Shown here piece after piece: positions 1 through 7,910 of a stretch of 33,536 bases of DNA. Source of the stretch: JAWKWH01 sp041582695 (GTDB taxonomy: Bacteria; Pseudomonadota; Alphaproteobacteria; Rhizobiales; Rhizobiaceae); contig JBFIBB010000005.1 of assembly GCA_041582695.1 (NCBI GenBank), forward strand, positions 1 to 33,536. Reading direction: 5' to 3'. Position 1 is the stretch's first letter; each line of letters opens with the position of its first letter. Below the pieces are notes generated by a model, which was not told the origin of the DNA, searched no databases, and saw only the letters and a list, made by a program, of their open reading frames with translations. A program made the translations under genes and the position numbers.

Positions 1-40
1 AGTACCATATGAGCCGGACAATGCGGCGGACAAACTTCAT
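1..40 (-). CDS. possible 5' end of a divergent gene running off the left edge
   Basis: An ATG on the minus strand at 40 opens a frame that stays open to the window edge (13 codons, beginning MKFVRRIVRLIWY). The basic start followed by hydrophobic residues would suit a signal peptide. In many alphaproteobacteria the YbbA-type ATPase gene is divergent from a GDSL arylesterase (tesA-like), so this could be that gene. The frame is far too short to identify and the 18-base gap to the next start is tight for two promoters. It may be chance. Confidence 0.3.
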   Translation of the reverse strand, partial: MKFVRRIVRLIWY

Positions 41-58
41 TTATAGGATGCGCATCCC

Positions 59-751
59 GTGACAACACCCGTCATCGAACTGGCCGACGTTTCCCTGACG
101 CTTGGCGAGGGCGCTTCCTGCGTCCATGTGCTCAAGGGCATCTCGCTTGAACTCATGCGCGGCGAAAGCGCGGGAATAGTCGGACCTTCGGGATCGGGCA
201 AGTCGACCCTGTTGATGGTGATCGCCGGACTGGAGACAGTCGATGCGGGAACCGTCACCGTCGATGGGCAAATGCTGACGGGCAGGAGCGAGGACGAGGT
301 GGCGGCATTTCGCGGCCGCACCATCGGCATCGTGTTCCAGTCGTTTCACCTGATTCCCAACATGACCGCGCTGGAAAATGTCGCCGTGCCGCTCGAACTT
401 GCTGGCCATGACGATCCGTTCGCCACCGCCGAAGCGGAGCTCGCGGCGGTGGGTCTCGCCGATCGTATCACCCACTATCCGGGCGAGTTGTCCGGTGGCG
501 AGCAACAGCGTGTCGCCATTGCGCGCGCGTTGGCGCCGCAGCCGGCGATCCTGATCGCCGACGAACCGACGGGCAATCTCGACCAGACCACGGGCCGGCA
601 AATAGCCGACCTGCTGTTCGCCAAGGCAAAGGAAAGGGCGACGACCCTGGTGCTCGTAACCCACGACACCGCGCTTGCCGGACGCTGCGACCGTCACATC
701 GCCATGCGGTCGGGCCGGATTGAAACCGGATCAGCGGCGGTACCAGCGTGA
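59..751 (+). CDS. ABC transporter ATP-binding protein, YbbA/LolD type
   Basis: This 230-residue cytoplasmic ATPase should power the membrane protein encoded next. All nucleotide-binding motifs are visible: Walker A GPSGSGKST (residues 42-50), Q-loop Gln94, signature LSGGEQQ (144-150), Walker B ILIADEP (164-170) and H-loop His202. The ENVAVPLEL stretch after the Q-loop is typical of the MacB/LolD/YbbA subfamily. The start is a GTG with AGGAT about ten bases upstream. Its TGA overlaps the GTG of the permease gene by four bases (GTGA), so the two are almost certainly translationally coupled. The substrate is not shown by sequence; YbbA-YbbP relatives are thought to act on lipids or hydrophobic envelope compounds rather than to import solutes. 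Confidence 0.92.
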   Translation: MTTPVIELADVSLTLGEGASCVHVLKGISLELMRGESAGIVGPSGSGKSTLLMVIAGLETVDAGTVTVDGQMLTGRSEDEVAAFRGRTIGIVFQSFHLIPNMTALENVAVPLELAGHDDPFATAEAELAAVGLADRITHYPGELSGGEQQRVAIARALAPQPAILIADEPTGNLDQTTGRQIADLLFAKAKERATTLVLVTHDTALAGRCDRHIAMRSGRIETGSAAVPA

Positions 752-3297
752 AGACGCCGTCGCGCCTGCAGCTTGCGCTGCGGTTTTCGCTGCGTGAGAT
801 GCGCGGGGGACTGTCAGGCTTCTTCGTTTTCCTGGCTTGCATTGCGCTCGGTGTCGGCGCGATCGGCGGCGTCAATTCAGTCGCCCGCGCAATAACCACC
901 GGGGTCGCGAGCGAGGGCCAGGCGCTGCTTGGCGGCGACATGCGCTTCGAACTGGTGCAGCGCGAGGCAAGCAGCGAGGAACTCGGCTTCCTGCGCGGCA
1001 AGGGCGAGGTTGCCGTGAATGCGGGAATGCGTTCGATGGCCAGGCTCGATGACGGGTCGGACCAGTCCCTTGTCGAGGTCAAGGCGGTGGACGACTCATA
1101 CCCGCTTTACGGCGAGTTCGTTTCCGATCCGCCGCTCGATCTGCAGATGCTCTTCGGCGAGGCGGACGGAATGTTCGGCGCCGCCGCCTCGCCCATCCTG
1201 TTCGAACGGCTGAAAGTCGATGTCGGCGACGTGATCCGGCTTGGAAAAATCCGCCTCGTCCTGAGAGCCAGGATCCTGGTCGAACCCGACCTGGTCTCAG
1301 ATGGTTTCGGATTCGCGCCTCGGCTGATGGTGTCGCTCGAAGGCCTGCGCGCTTCCGGCCTGGTTCAGCCGGGCAGCCTTGTCGAACACCGCTACCGGCT
1401 GAAGCTCGCCGGATCGGCAGGAGACGCCAGAATCGAGGCGGTGAGGGCGGAAGCGAACGAGCGCTTTCCGCAGGCAGGCTGGAGCATCCGGACGCGCTCG
1501 ACCGCCGCTCCGGCGCTCGCGGCTAATATCGAACGCTTCTCCCAATTCCTGACACTTGTCGGCCTTACAGCGCTGGTGGTCGGCGGGGTCGGGGTTGCCA
1601 ATGCCGTGCGAGCCTATCTGGACGCAAAGCGCGGCGTGATCGCGACGTTCAAATGCCTCGGCGCTTCGGGCAATCTGGTGTTCACGATCTATCTGGTTCA
1701 GATCATGATCATTGCCGGACTCGGCATCCTCGCAGGGCTGCTGATCGCGGCGGCGATGCCCTTGCTTGCCAACGTGCTCTTGTCCTCCGTCCTGCCGCTG
1801 CCGACATCGGCGGGCGTCTATCCGGATGCGCTGGCGCTGGGCGCGGTTTTCGGGGTGCTGGTGACGCTGGCCTTCGCCTTGCTGCCGCTTGGGCGGGCCC
1901 GAGACGTTCCCGCGACGGCGCTTTTCCGGGAAATGGGTTTCGAGGGCCGTGGCCTGCCGCACGCGCCTTATGTCGCGGCCGCGTTGCTCATTGCATTGGC
2001 GCTGGCCGGGCTTGCGGTTGCAGTATCCTACCAGAAAACAATCGCACTGATTTTCATCGGTGCCGTTGCATTTTCGTTTCTAGTGCTGCGTCTGGTCTCG
2101 CAAGTGGTGCAGCATGTCGCGCGCAGGGCGCCGCGCGTGCGTTCGACCGCGCTGCGGCTCGCCATCGGCAACATCCACCGCTCGGGCGCGCTGACACCTT
2201 CCGTTGTGCTGTCGCTCGGATTGGGACTGACCCTGCTGGTGACGCTGGCGCTGATCGACGGCAATCTGCGCCGGCAGATTTCCGGCAACATTCCGGAGAT
2301 CGCGCCGAACTTCTTCTTCGTCGATATCCAGAACACCGAGGTGGACGCCTTCTCCGCACTGCTCGAGCGCGAAGCGCCCGGGGGCAAGATCGTGCGGGTA
2401 CCGATGTTGCGCGGCCGTGTCGTCGCGCTCAACGGCACCGATGTCGACAAGATGGAAATACCGGCCGAAGGCGGATGGGTTCTGCGCGGCGATCGCGGTA
2501 TAACCTATGCGAAGAACGTCCCGGAAAATTCCACGCTTGCAGCCGGCGATTGGTGGCCGGCGGATTATGACGGCAAACCGCTTGTCAGCTTCTCGGCCGA
2601 GGAAGCAGGCGAACTCGGACTGACAATCGGTGACACGGTCACCGTAAACGTGCTCGGCCGCAACATAACCGCCGAGATCGCCAATCTGCGCGCGGTACAG
2701 TGGGAAACGCTCGGCATCAACTTCGTGATGGTGTTTTCGCCGAACACGCTTGCAGGCGCGCCGCATTCATGGCTGGCAACGCTGAGCGATCCGGAGGCCT
2801 CGCCGGAACAGGAGGCAAGGGTGCTGAACGCGGTGACGCGCGCCTTTCCGGCCGTGACCTCGGTACGGGTCAAGGATGCGCTCGACGTCGTCAACCGGGT
2901 GGTTGGCCAGTTAGCAACCGCGATCCGCGCCGCCGCGGCCGTGGCGCTGATTGCGTCCGTGCTGGTGCTGTCGGGAGCGCTGGCGGTCGGCAACCGGGCG
3001 CGTGTGCATGACGCCGTCGTGCTGAAGACGCTCGGGGCTACGCGAAAGACGCTGATATCGGCCTTTTCGCTGGAGTATCTTCTGATCGGGCTTGCCACCG
3101 CGATTTTCGCGCTTGCCGCAGGGGGCATCGCCGCTTGGTTTGTGATTGCGCGCGTCATGACGCTGCCATCGGCATTCTTGCCGGAGGTCGCCGCCGTCAC
3201 CATTGCGATCGCACTCGTGCTGACGGTCGGTTTCGGTCTGCTCGGCACCTGGCGAGTGCTTGGGCACAAGGCGGCGCCGGTGCTCAGAAACCTGTAG
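748..3297 (+). CDS. FtsX-like ABC transporter permease, YbbP type
   Basis: This large inner-membrane protein (849 residues) is the partner of the preceding ATPase. It has a membrane helix near residues 20-45, a periplasmic region to about 260, a first FtsX-type helix bundle from about 263 to 385, further helices, a second periplasmic region, and a C-terminal FtsX bundle from about 721 to 840. Each bundle contains the sequence LGA preceded by a basic or polar helix (KCLGASG, KTLGATR), a hallmark of this family. The length and two-bundle layout match YbbP, not LolC/E (about 400 residues). The start is the GTG overlapping the ATPase stop. No solute-binding protein lies nearby, as expected for a mechanotransmission-type transporter acting on envelope lipids or proteins. 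Confidence 0.9.
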   Translation: MKTPSRLQLALRFSLREMRGGLSGFFVFLACIALGVGAIGGVNSVARAITTGVASEGQALLGGDMRFELVQREASSEELGFLRGKGEVAVNAGMRSMARLDDGSDQSLVEVKAVDDSYPLYGEFVSDPPLDLQMLFGEADGMFGAAASPILFERLKVDVGDVIRLGKIRLVLRARILVEPDLVSDGFGFAPRLMVSLEGLRASGLVQPGSLVEHRYRLKLAGSAGDARIEAVRAEANERFPQAGWSIRTRSTAAPALAANIERFSQFLTLVGLTALVVGGVGVANAVRAYLDAKRGVIATFKCLGASGNLVFTIYLVQIMIIAGLGILAGLLIAAAMPLLANVLLSSVLPLPTSAGVYPDALALGAVFGVLVTLAFALLPLGRARDVPATALFREMGFEGRGLPHAPYVAAALLIALALAGLAVAVSYQKTIALIFIGAVAFSFLVLRLVSQVVQHVARRAPRVRSTALRLAIGNIHRSGALTPSVVLSLGLGLTLLVTLALIDGNLRRQISGNIPEIAPNFFFVDIQNTEVDAFSALLEREAPGGKIVRVPMLRGRVVALNGTDVDKMEIPAEGGWVLRGDRGITYAKNVPENSTLAAGDWWPADYDGKPLVSFSAEEAGELGLTIGDTVTVNVLGRNITAEIANLRAVQWETLGINFVMVFSPNTLAGAPHSWLATLSDPEASPEQEARVLNAVTRAFPAVTSVRVKDALDVVNRVVGQLATAIRAAAAVALIASVLVLSGALAVGNRARVHDAVVLKTLGATRKTLISAFSLEYLLIGLATAIFALAAGGIAAWFVIARVMTLPSAFLPEVAAVTIAIALVLTVGFGLLGTWRVLGHKAAPVLRNL

Positions 3298-3327
3298 CCG
3301 CGCTGATCCGGTATTGGCCACAATTCG

Positions 3328-3335
3328 TTAACCAT
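3328..3335 (+). promoter_or_regulatory. TTAACCAT box, CtrA half-site candidate
   Basis: TTAACCAT matches the half-site bound by the cell-cycle regulator CtrA in alphaproteobacteria. It lies about 190 bases before the Bax inhibitor-1 start in a 229-base intergenic region. A single eight-base match can occur by chance, and this motif is common upstream of rhizobial genes. Confidence 0.3.
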
Positions 3336-3470
3336 ACCGCGGCCGGACGCCGTTTGCGGGTTTCAAACGCCAATATTCCAGCGATTTGGCCCGCCGGAGG
3401 TCTTGTCCTTGACGCCAAGAACGCACATATTCGCGTCGAGGCATGCTGGAGTCCCGCCAGCGGCGCCTGA

Positions 3471-3489
3471 AGCCGTATGGAATACGGTT
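3471..3489 (+). other. short hairpin in the leader of the Bax inhibitor-1 gene
   Basis: AGCCGTAT-GGA-ATACGGTT forms six perfect pairs plus a G-T and an A-T pair around a three-base loop. It ends 25 bases before the SD sequence of the next gene and has no following T run. It could be a regulator site or a leader hairpin; nothing in the sequence decides this. Confidence 0.35.
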
Positions 3490-3526
3490 CGACACCCGAC
3501 GGGACAGAAGCAACAAGAGGATAAAC

Positions 3527-4270
3527 ATGGCTGAACTTCGAAACTACCAGGCCCGCGCCGCCACAGCCGCGCGCGGCGATGCGGCCATCGATGAAGGCCT
3601 TCGCGCCTACATGATCAGGGTCTACAACCTGATGGCGCTTGGCTTGGCGATTACCGGTGTCGCGGCAATTGGAACATTCAGTCTCGCCGTCGACGGCAGC
3701 GGGCAGCTGACCGCCTTCGGCTCGCTCATCTGGGCAAGCGCTTTCCGCTGGGTCGTGATCCTGGCGCCGCTTGCGATGGTGTTCTTCCTGAGTTTCCGCA
3801 TCCACACCATGAGCGTGGCGGCGGCGCAAACGACATTCTGGGTCTACGCCGGTCTAGTCGGCATGTCGCTGTCGACAATTTTCATCATCTACACCGGCGA
3901 AAGCATCGTCAGAACTTTCTTCATCGCGGCGGCCTCGTTCGGCGCCCTGTCGCTTTGGGGCTACACGACGAAGCGCGACCTGTCCGGAATGGGATCGTTC
4001 ATGATCATGGGCCTGTTTGGCCTGATCATCGCGATGCTGGTCAACCTCTTCCTGCAGTCCTCGGCGCTGCAATTCGCCATCTCGGCGATCGGTGTGCTCG
4101 TGTTTGCCGGCCTCACCGCCTACGACACGCAGAACATCAAGGAAATGTACTACGAGGGCGACGGCGCGCTGGTTGCCGGCCGCAAGGCGATCATGGGCGC
4201 GTTGCGCCTGTATCTCGACTTCCTGAACCTGTTCCTGTTCCTGCTGCAGTTCCTTGGCAATCGCGAATAG
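3527..4270 (+). CDS. Bax inhibitor-1 / YccA-YbhL family membrane protein
   Basis: This 247-residue inner-membrane protein belongs to the BI-1/TMBIM family (UPF0005), whose bacterial members include calcium-leak channels and the FtsH-modulating protein YccA. After a soluble N-terminus of about 33 residues come seven hydrophobic segments, and the C-terminus carries the family motif YDTQNIKEMYY followed by the helix LRLYLDFLNLFLFLLQFLG. The open frame extends upstream to 3443, but the ATG at 3527 is preceded by AAGAGG at a good distance and gives the usual family length and start (MAELRNYQ), so it is chosen. It appears to be a single-gene unit closed by the terminator at 4293-4328. The exact role in bacteria is not settled. 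Confidence 0.93.
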   Translation: MAELRNYQARAATAARGDAAIDEGLRAYMIRVYNLMALGLAITGVAAIGTFSLAVDGSGQLTAFGSLIWASAFRWVVILAPLAMVFFLSFRIHTMSVAAAQTTFWVYAGLVGMSLSTIFIIYTGESIVRTFFIAAASFGALSLWGYTTKRDLSGMGSFMIMGLFGLIIAMLVNLFLQSSALQFAISAIGVLVFAGLTAYDTQNIKEMYYEGDGALVAGRKAIMGALRLYLDFLNLFLFLLQFLGNRE

Positions 4271-4292
4271 GACGCGGGCGGAAACAAGCGAG

Positions 4293-4328
4293 AAAGGGGG
4301 CGGCTTTCCCAGGCCGCCCTTTTCTTTT
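4293..4328 (+). terminator. rho-independent terminator after the Bax inhibitor-1 gene
   Basis: GGGCGGC (4298-4304) pairs with GCCGCCC (4313-4319) around an eight-base loop, and the stem can be lengthened by G-T and A-T pairs into the AAA before and TTTT after it. A T-rich stretch (TTTTCTTTT) follows directly. This is a textbook intrinsic terminator on the plus strand. Confidence 0.88.
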
Positions 4329-4366
4329 GCCTTTCCGCCGGTCAAATAGGCGCCAGCCAACAGAGC

Positions 4367-4909
4367 ATGAATGTGCAAATGGCCGACATCACGCTGCGTC
4401 CTGCCGCTCCGGCTGACATTCCCGCGATCACTGCGATCTATTCCGACGCCGTGCTGATCGGCACTGCGAGCTATGAGCTCGTGCCGCCCGGCGAAGAAGA
4501 AATGATGTGGCGGTGGAAAAACCTCACCGCGCGGAACTTTCCCTTTCTGGTCGCCGAACTGGACGGAAAAATTGCCGGCTACGCCTATGCCGGCCCGTTT
4601 CGCGAACGTCCGGCATACCGTTACACGCTCGAGGATTCGGTCTATGTTGATCCGGCGGCAAAAGGCAGAGGAATTGGGCGTCTGCTGCTCAACCGGCTGA
4701 TCGTGGAAGCCGAGGCGCTCGGTTTCCGACAGATGATCGCGATCATCGGCGACGGCGGCAATCACAGCGCCTCCGTGAGGCTGCACGAAGCGGCGGGATT
4801 CATGCATTCCGGCACGATTGCCGGCTCGGGCTTCAAGCACGGCAGGTGGCTCGATACGGCGATCATGCAGAAGGCGCTGAACGGCGGCACGGAGACGTTG
4901 CCCGAGTAG
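4367..4909 (+). CDS. GNAT N-acetyltransferase, phosphinothricin acetyltransferase-like
   Basis: The product is a 180-residue cytoplasmic acetyl-CoA-dependent N-acetyltransferase. The acetyl-CoA-binding motif A is seen as VYVDPAAKGRGIGRLLL (about residues 89-105), with the RGxG core, and the C-terminal GNHSASVRLHEAAGF is characteristic of the Pat/MddA/YncA group, which acetylates phosphinothricin, methionine sulfoximine or methionine sulfone. FRERPAYRYTLEDSVYV also fits that subgroup. Two starts are possible, ATG 4367 and ATG 4379; the second gives MADITLRPA, closer to the usual family start, but neither has a strong SD. The real substrate cannot be read from sequence. Confidence 0.88.
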   Translation: MNVQMADITLRPAAPADIPAITAIYSDAVLIGTASYELVPPGEEEMMWRWKNLTARNFPFLVAELDGKIAGYAYAGPFRERPAYRYTLEDSVYVDPAAKGRGIGRLLLNRLIVEAEALGFRQMIAIIGDGGNHSASVRLHEAAGFMHSGTIAGSGFKHGRWLDTAIMQKALNGGTETLPE

Positions 4910-5155
4910 AATTTCCGGGAAATTTGCCGACTGGCGTCCGACAAATGCCGAAAACCGCCGATTCGGCGTCTCGAATCAGGAATTTTGCCTGTTTGCGCCT
5001 ACGCAGCGGCGCCAATGCTGCACCTGCGAGAGACATTTTATTCATTTTTTGGGCGCAGGCTGCGCAATGTCCAGTCTGCCGGACGGCGAAGTTCGACAGC
5101 AAAAATCCGGGCCGAAGCCCTATTTACGGGGGAGGAAGGAACTCGGAGGAAGTTC
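4910..5155. other. intergenic region with inverted repeats, before the leucine-type dehydrogenase
   Basis: These 246 bases hold no convincing gene. A perfect inverted repeat AATTTCC-G-GGAAATT (4910-4924) begins at the last base of the acetyltransferase stop, and GATTCG-N6-CGAATC and GCGCA-GGC-TGCGC lie further on. None is followed by a T run. The SD GGAGGA at 5145-5150 serves the next gene. I see no convincing -35/-10 pair. Confidence 0.4.
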
Positions 5156-6274
5156 ATGTCTGCAAGCAGCGCAAAGGCAAGAAAGCCGGTTGCCCGCACC
5201 GGTTCGAGCCCGATTGTCAAGGACATCACGGATGTCGCATCGCAGTATTCCGGATTCGACAATCACGAAAAGGTTCTTCTGGGTCGCGACGACGATCGCG
5301 GCCTGACCGCAATCATCGCCATTCACGACACCACGCTCGGGCGCGCGCTCGGCGGAACGCGAATCTGGATGCATGACAATTTCGATGCGGCGCTCACGGA
5401 TGCTCTTCGCCTTTCACGGGGCATGACCTTGAAGGCGGCGATTGCGGGCCTGGCGCTGGGTGGCGGCAAAGCGGTTATCAGGGCCGATGCGAAGCGCGAC
5501 AAGACACCGGCGCTTCTCGACGCCTATGCCGAAATGCTGTCGATGGTGACCGACAGCTACGTCACGGCGGAAGATGTCGGCATGACGCTCGACGACGCCG
5601 ATTATCTGAGGGCGCGTACGCCGAACGTCGCCGGAACCCGTATCGGCGGCAGCGGCAATCCGTCCGCTTTCACCGCCGAGGGCGTTTTTCTCGGCATCAG
5701 GGCGGCGCTGAACCACAAGCACGGATCGGATTCGCTCAAGGACCGCAGGATCGCCATCCAGGGGCTCGGTTCGGTCGGGCGCGCGCTCGCGGACCGTCTG
5801 GCCGGCGAAGGCGCGAAACTCACTGTTGCCGATATCGACCGGCAGCGCTGTGCGGACGCGGCGACGGGTCTTGGCGCGGAAGTGGTGAGCGCGAACCGGA
5901 TCCTGACGGCCGAGGCCGATGTCCTGGCGCCGTGCGCGCTCGGCGGGGTCATAAACGAAGCCAATATCGCCGGACTGCACGCCGGCATCGTCGCCGGTTC
6001 GGCCAACAACCAGTTGCTCCGGCACGAGGACGCGGCGGCGCTGAAGGCGCGCGGCATTCTTTATGCGCCCGATTACGTGATCAACGCCGGCGGTCTGATC
6101 AACGTTGCCGCCGAAATCGAGCCGGGCGGTTACGATCGCGCCCGCGTGCTGGCGAAGATCGGTAAAATTCCGGCGACGCTGGAGAAAATCTTCGCGGAAG
6201 CCGACCGGACAGGCAGAGCGACGAACGATATCGCGCTAGCCATGGCGAAGGCGAAGATCAGCGCCGGGCGCTGA
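5156..6274 (+). CDS. leucine dehydrogenase-type Glu/Leu/Phe/Val dehydrogenase
   Basis: This 372-residue NAD-dependent enzyme should oxidatively deaminate a branched-chain or related amino acid to its 2-oxoacid, releasing ammonia. The key residues are in place: Lys93 (MTLK) and catalytic Lys105 in LGGGKAVI, twelve residues apart as in Bacillus leucine dehydrogenase, and Asp140 in YVTAEDVGM. The Rossmann fold shows GLGSVG (203-208), followed by an acidic VADID that favours NAD. The open frame reaches back to 4985, but ATG 5156 has a strong SD (GGAGGA, 5145-5150) and is chosen. About 30 residues precede the conserved core. Leucine is favoured by resemblance only; valine or phenylalanine is possible. 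The stop lies inside a palindrome shared with the converging msrA. Confidence 0.9.
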   Translation: MSASSAKARKPVARTGSSPIVKDITDVASQYSGFDNHEKVLLGRDDDRGLTAIIAIHDTTLGRALGGTRIWMHDNFDAALTDALRLSRGMTLKAAIAGLALGGGKAVIRADAKRDKTPALLDAYAEMLSMVTDSYVTAEDVGMTLDDADYLRARTPNVAGTRIGGSGNPSAFTAEGVFLGIRAALNHKHGSDSLKDRRIAIQGLGSVGRALADRLAGEGAKLTVADIDRQRCADAATGLGAEVVSANRILTAEADVLAPCALGGVINEANIAGLHAGIVAGSANNQLLRHEDAAALKARGILYAPDYVINAGGLINVAAEIEPGGYDRARVLAKIGKIPATLEKIFAEADRTGRATNDIALAMAKAKISAGR

Positions 6275-6284
6275 CGCGCGTCAG
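6258..6284. repeat. two overlapping palindromes at a convergent gene junction
   Basis: TCAGCGCC-G-GGCGCTGA (6258-6274) is a perfect 17-base inverted repeat that includes the stop of the dehydrogenase gene. CTGACGCGCGTCAG (6271-6284) is a perfect 14-base palindrome that overlaps it and carries the stop codons of both converging genes. No T run follows on either strand, so this is not a standard terminator, though a GC-rich hairpin could still help end transcription from both sides. Confidence 0.6.
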
Positions 6285-6886
6285 GACCCAAGGCCTCGCC
6301 GCGCGGCATCGCCCCATAGCGCCTTGACCGCGCGGTCGCGCCCGCAACTGAGCCGGTAGAACCGGTAGCGCAAGGGGTTTTTCCGATAGTAATCCTGGTG
6401 ATAGGTCTCGGCGTCGTAGAACGGCCCTGCGGTTTCGACCGGCGTGACCACCTTTCTTTCGAGTTCCGCTCCGGCGGTGGTCTTGGCTAGTTCAGCCGCC
6501 TTTGCCTGTGCTTCGCTGGTGGCGTACACGGCGGTGGTGTAGGAGTGGCCGCGGTCGCAGAACTGGCCGCCGGCATCGGTCGGATCGACAGAATGGAAGA
6601 ACGCGTCAAGCAGTTTCTCGTAGCTGACCCTTGACGGGTCGAACTCGATTTTCACCGCCTCGCGCCAGCCTCGGTCGGCGTGATTGTGATAAGTGGGATC
6701 CTCGCCGGTGCCGCCGATATAGCCGGATGTCGTGGAAATGACGCCGTCGACATGGTCGAAATCGGATTCAACGCACCAGAAACATCCGCCGGCGAATATG
6801 GCGGTTTCGGTGCTCGCGGAATAGGCGGGCGCAGCTAGTGACGCCAAGGCGAAAACGGTCAGGGCCGCGAGTGGCGAGCGGATCAT
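6281..6886 (-). CDS. msrA: peptide-methionine (S)-S-oxide reductase, exported form
   Basis: The 201-residue product reduces methionine-S-sulfoxide in proteins. The active-site motif GGCFWC places the catalytic cysteine at residue 35, with Glu76 in WREAVKIEF and the family stretch GGQFCDRGHSYTTAVY (about 107-121). Cys181 in RLSCGR is a candidate resolving cysteine. Unlike cytosolic MsrA it begins with a signal peptide (about MIRSPLAALTVFALASLAAP, ending AYSA near residue 24), which suggests a periplasmic enzyme. The ATG at 6886 has GGAGG about seven bases upstream. It is third in line after the TetR and YciI genes, 99 bases behind YciI, so co-transcription is possible but not certain. No msrB is in the window. 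Confidence 0.93.
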   Translation of the reverse strand: MIRSPLAALTVFALASLAAPAYSASTETAIFAGGCFWCVESDFDHVDGVISTTSGYIGGTGEDPTYHNHADRGWREAVKIEFDPSRVSYEKLLDAFFHSVDPTDAGGQFCDRGHSYTTAVYATSEAQAKAAELAKTTAGAELERKVVTPVETAGPFYDAETYHQDYYRKNPLRYRFYRLSCGRDRAVKALWGDAARRGLGS

Positions 6887-6956
6887 GTTTCAAGGCCTCC
6901 AAACAGGTGGCAGGAGACCTAGCGCCGCTTGTTGGTTTAGTGAAATCAATCCGCCA

Positions 6957-6968
6957 CACGAGATCGTG
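6957..6968. promoter_or_regulatory. CACGA-GA-TCGTG inverted repeat upstream of msrA
   Basis: A 12-base perfect inverted repeat lies between the YciI stop and the msrA start, about 70 bases upstream of msrA. It could be an operator for a separate msrA promoter or chance. Confidence 0.25.
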
Positions 6969-6985
6969 AGGTGCGTTTCACGGCC

Positions 6986-7273
6986 TTATGGAATGAGGAA
7001 TTGCAGCCTGGCGTCGGCATGCCCGGGGGTGACCTCGATGATCTCCGCCGTTACGATGCCTTCTGCGACGAAGGGGTCGTCTGCGACCCGCTTTTCGATC
7101 TCACCGCGGTCCGGACCGTTGGCGAAAATCGCACCTCCCCGTTTTGGTTGCAGTGTGCCGCTGAGGAGAAAAACTCCGTCATCGAATCCCTTGCGGAGCC
7201 ATTGATTGTGCGCGGCCATGAATTGCGGTGCCAAGGCGCGGTTTTCCGCGAATTTCAGTTGAACGATGTACAT
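6986..7273 (-). CDS. YciI-like protein (YCII family)
   Basis: This 95-residue soluble protein has the ferredoxin-like YCII fold. It shows the family pattern: an N-terminal strand MYIVQLKF, the helix FMAAHNQWLRKGFDDG with a conserved His, the strand FLLSGTLQPKRGGAIF, and the DDPF motif (VADDPFVAEGIV) whose Asp pairs with the His in the putative active site. The C-terminal strand ends in RLQFLIP. Biochemical roles in this family are mostly unknown, apart from a few dehydrochlorinase-like members. It starts 43 bases after the TetR stop on the same strand, so it is very likely part of the regulator's own operon. Confidence 0.88.
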   Translation of the reverse strand: MYIVQLKFAENRALAPQFMAAHNQWLRKGFDDGVFLLSGTLQPKRGGAIFANGPDRGEIEKRVADDPFVAEGIVTAEIIEVTPGHADARLQFLIP

Positions 7274-7316
7274 CTACAGGTTTCCCGGTTGATTATCTGC
7301 GGATCGGTAAGCGTAG

Positions 7317-7895
7317 CTAGACAGTGGTGGAGGTCGCGAGTTCCGACCGCAACCATGCTTCGGCAAGTTCGACCTCTCGCCGTACGAACGTGTCGTCGCG
7401 GTAGGTGTTAGCCAGAACGGCGATGCCCTGGCTGCGCATGAGCACATGCATGGCGAGATCGTCGGCATCGCGTTCACGCCCCATATTCCGAAACTGGCGC
7501 GTCAGCCATTGCCGGAACAAGTCCATGATGCCGTTTGCACCATCCTGCTGGGCGTGGTCGAGCTTGGAGAGTTCCGTGCACAGCGTGCCTACGGGGCAAC
7601 CGTGCTGCTTGATCTTCGACTGGTTGACGATCAGGATCTTCACAAAGCGCATCACCCTCTCCAGCGGCGAAGCCACCTCGGCCTCCCAGCGCCCGAGCAT
7701 GATAGCCCGGTCTGTGAGGCGAACGGCAATCACGGCCTCGAGGATTTCGTCCTTTGTCTTGAAATGGTGATAGAAATTGCCGCGCGAGATCGCGACTTCG
7801 GCCGCAATGTCGGCGAAACTAGTATGCTCGTAGCCGCGCTCGTAGAACAGTCGATCCGCTGCCATGACAATATGGTCGCGCGTTTTCTTTCGCAC
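7317..7895 (-). CDS. TetR/AcrR family transcriptional regulator
   Basis: A 192-residue repressor-type protein with the N-terminal TetR helix-turn-helix at about residues 25-52 (TSFADIAAEVAISRGNFYHHF, then KTKDEIL). The C-terminal ligand domain contains HGCPVGTLCTELS with Cys100 and Cys106; cysteines in this region act as redox switches in some TetR members such as NemR. The open frame can start at a GTG at 7919, but that codon lies inside operator 1 and at the expected transcription start, so the GTG at 7895 (VRKKTRDHIVMAADRLF) is preferred. The SD is weak (GGCGAG). The double operator just upstream implies autoregulation and control of the following yciI-like gene and perhaps msrA. The inducer is unknown. 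Confidence 0.9.
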   Translation of the reverse strand: MRKKTRDHIVMAADRLFYERGYEHTSFADIAAEVAISRGNFYHHFKTKDEILEAVIAVRLTDRAIMLGRWEAEVASPLERVMRFVKILIVNQSKIKQHGCPVGTLCTELSKLDHAQQDGANGIMDLFRQWLTRQFRNMGRERDADDLAMHVLMRSQGIAVLANTYRDDTFVRREVELAEAWLRSELATSTTV

Positions 7896-7910
7896 TGGTT
7901 CTCGCCTTTT

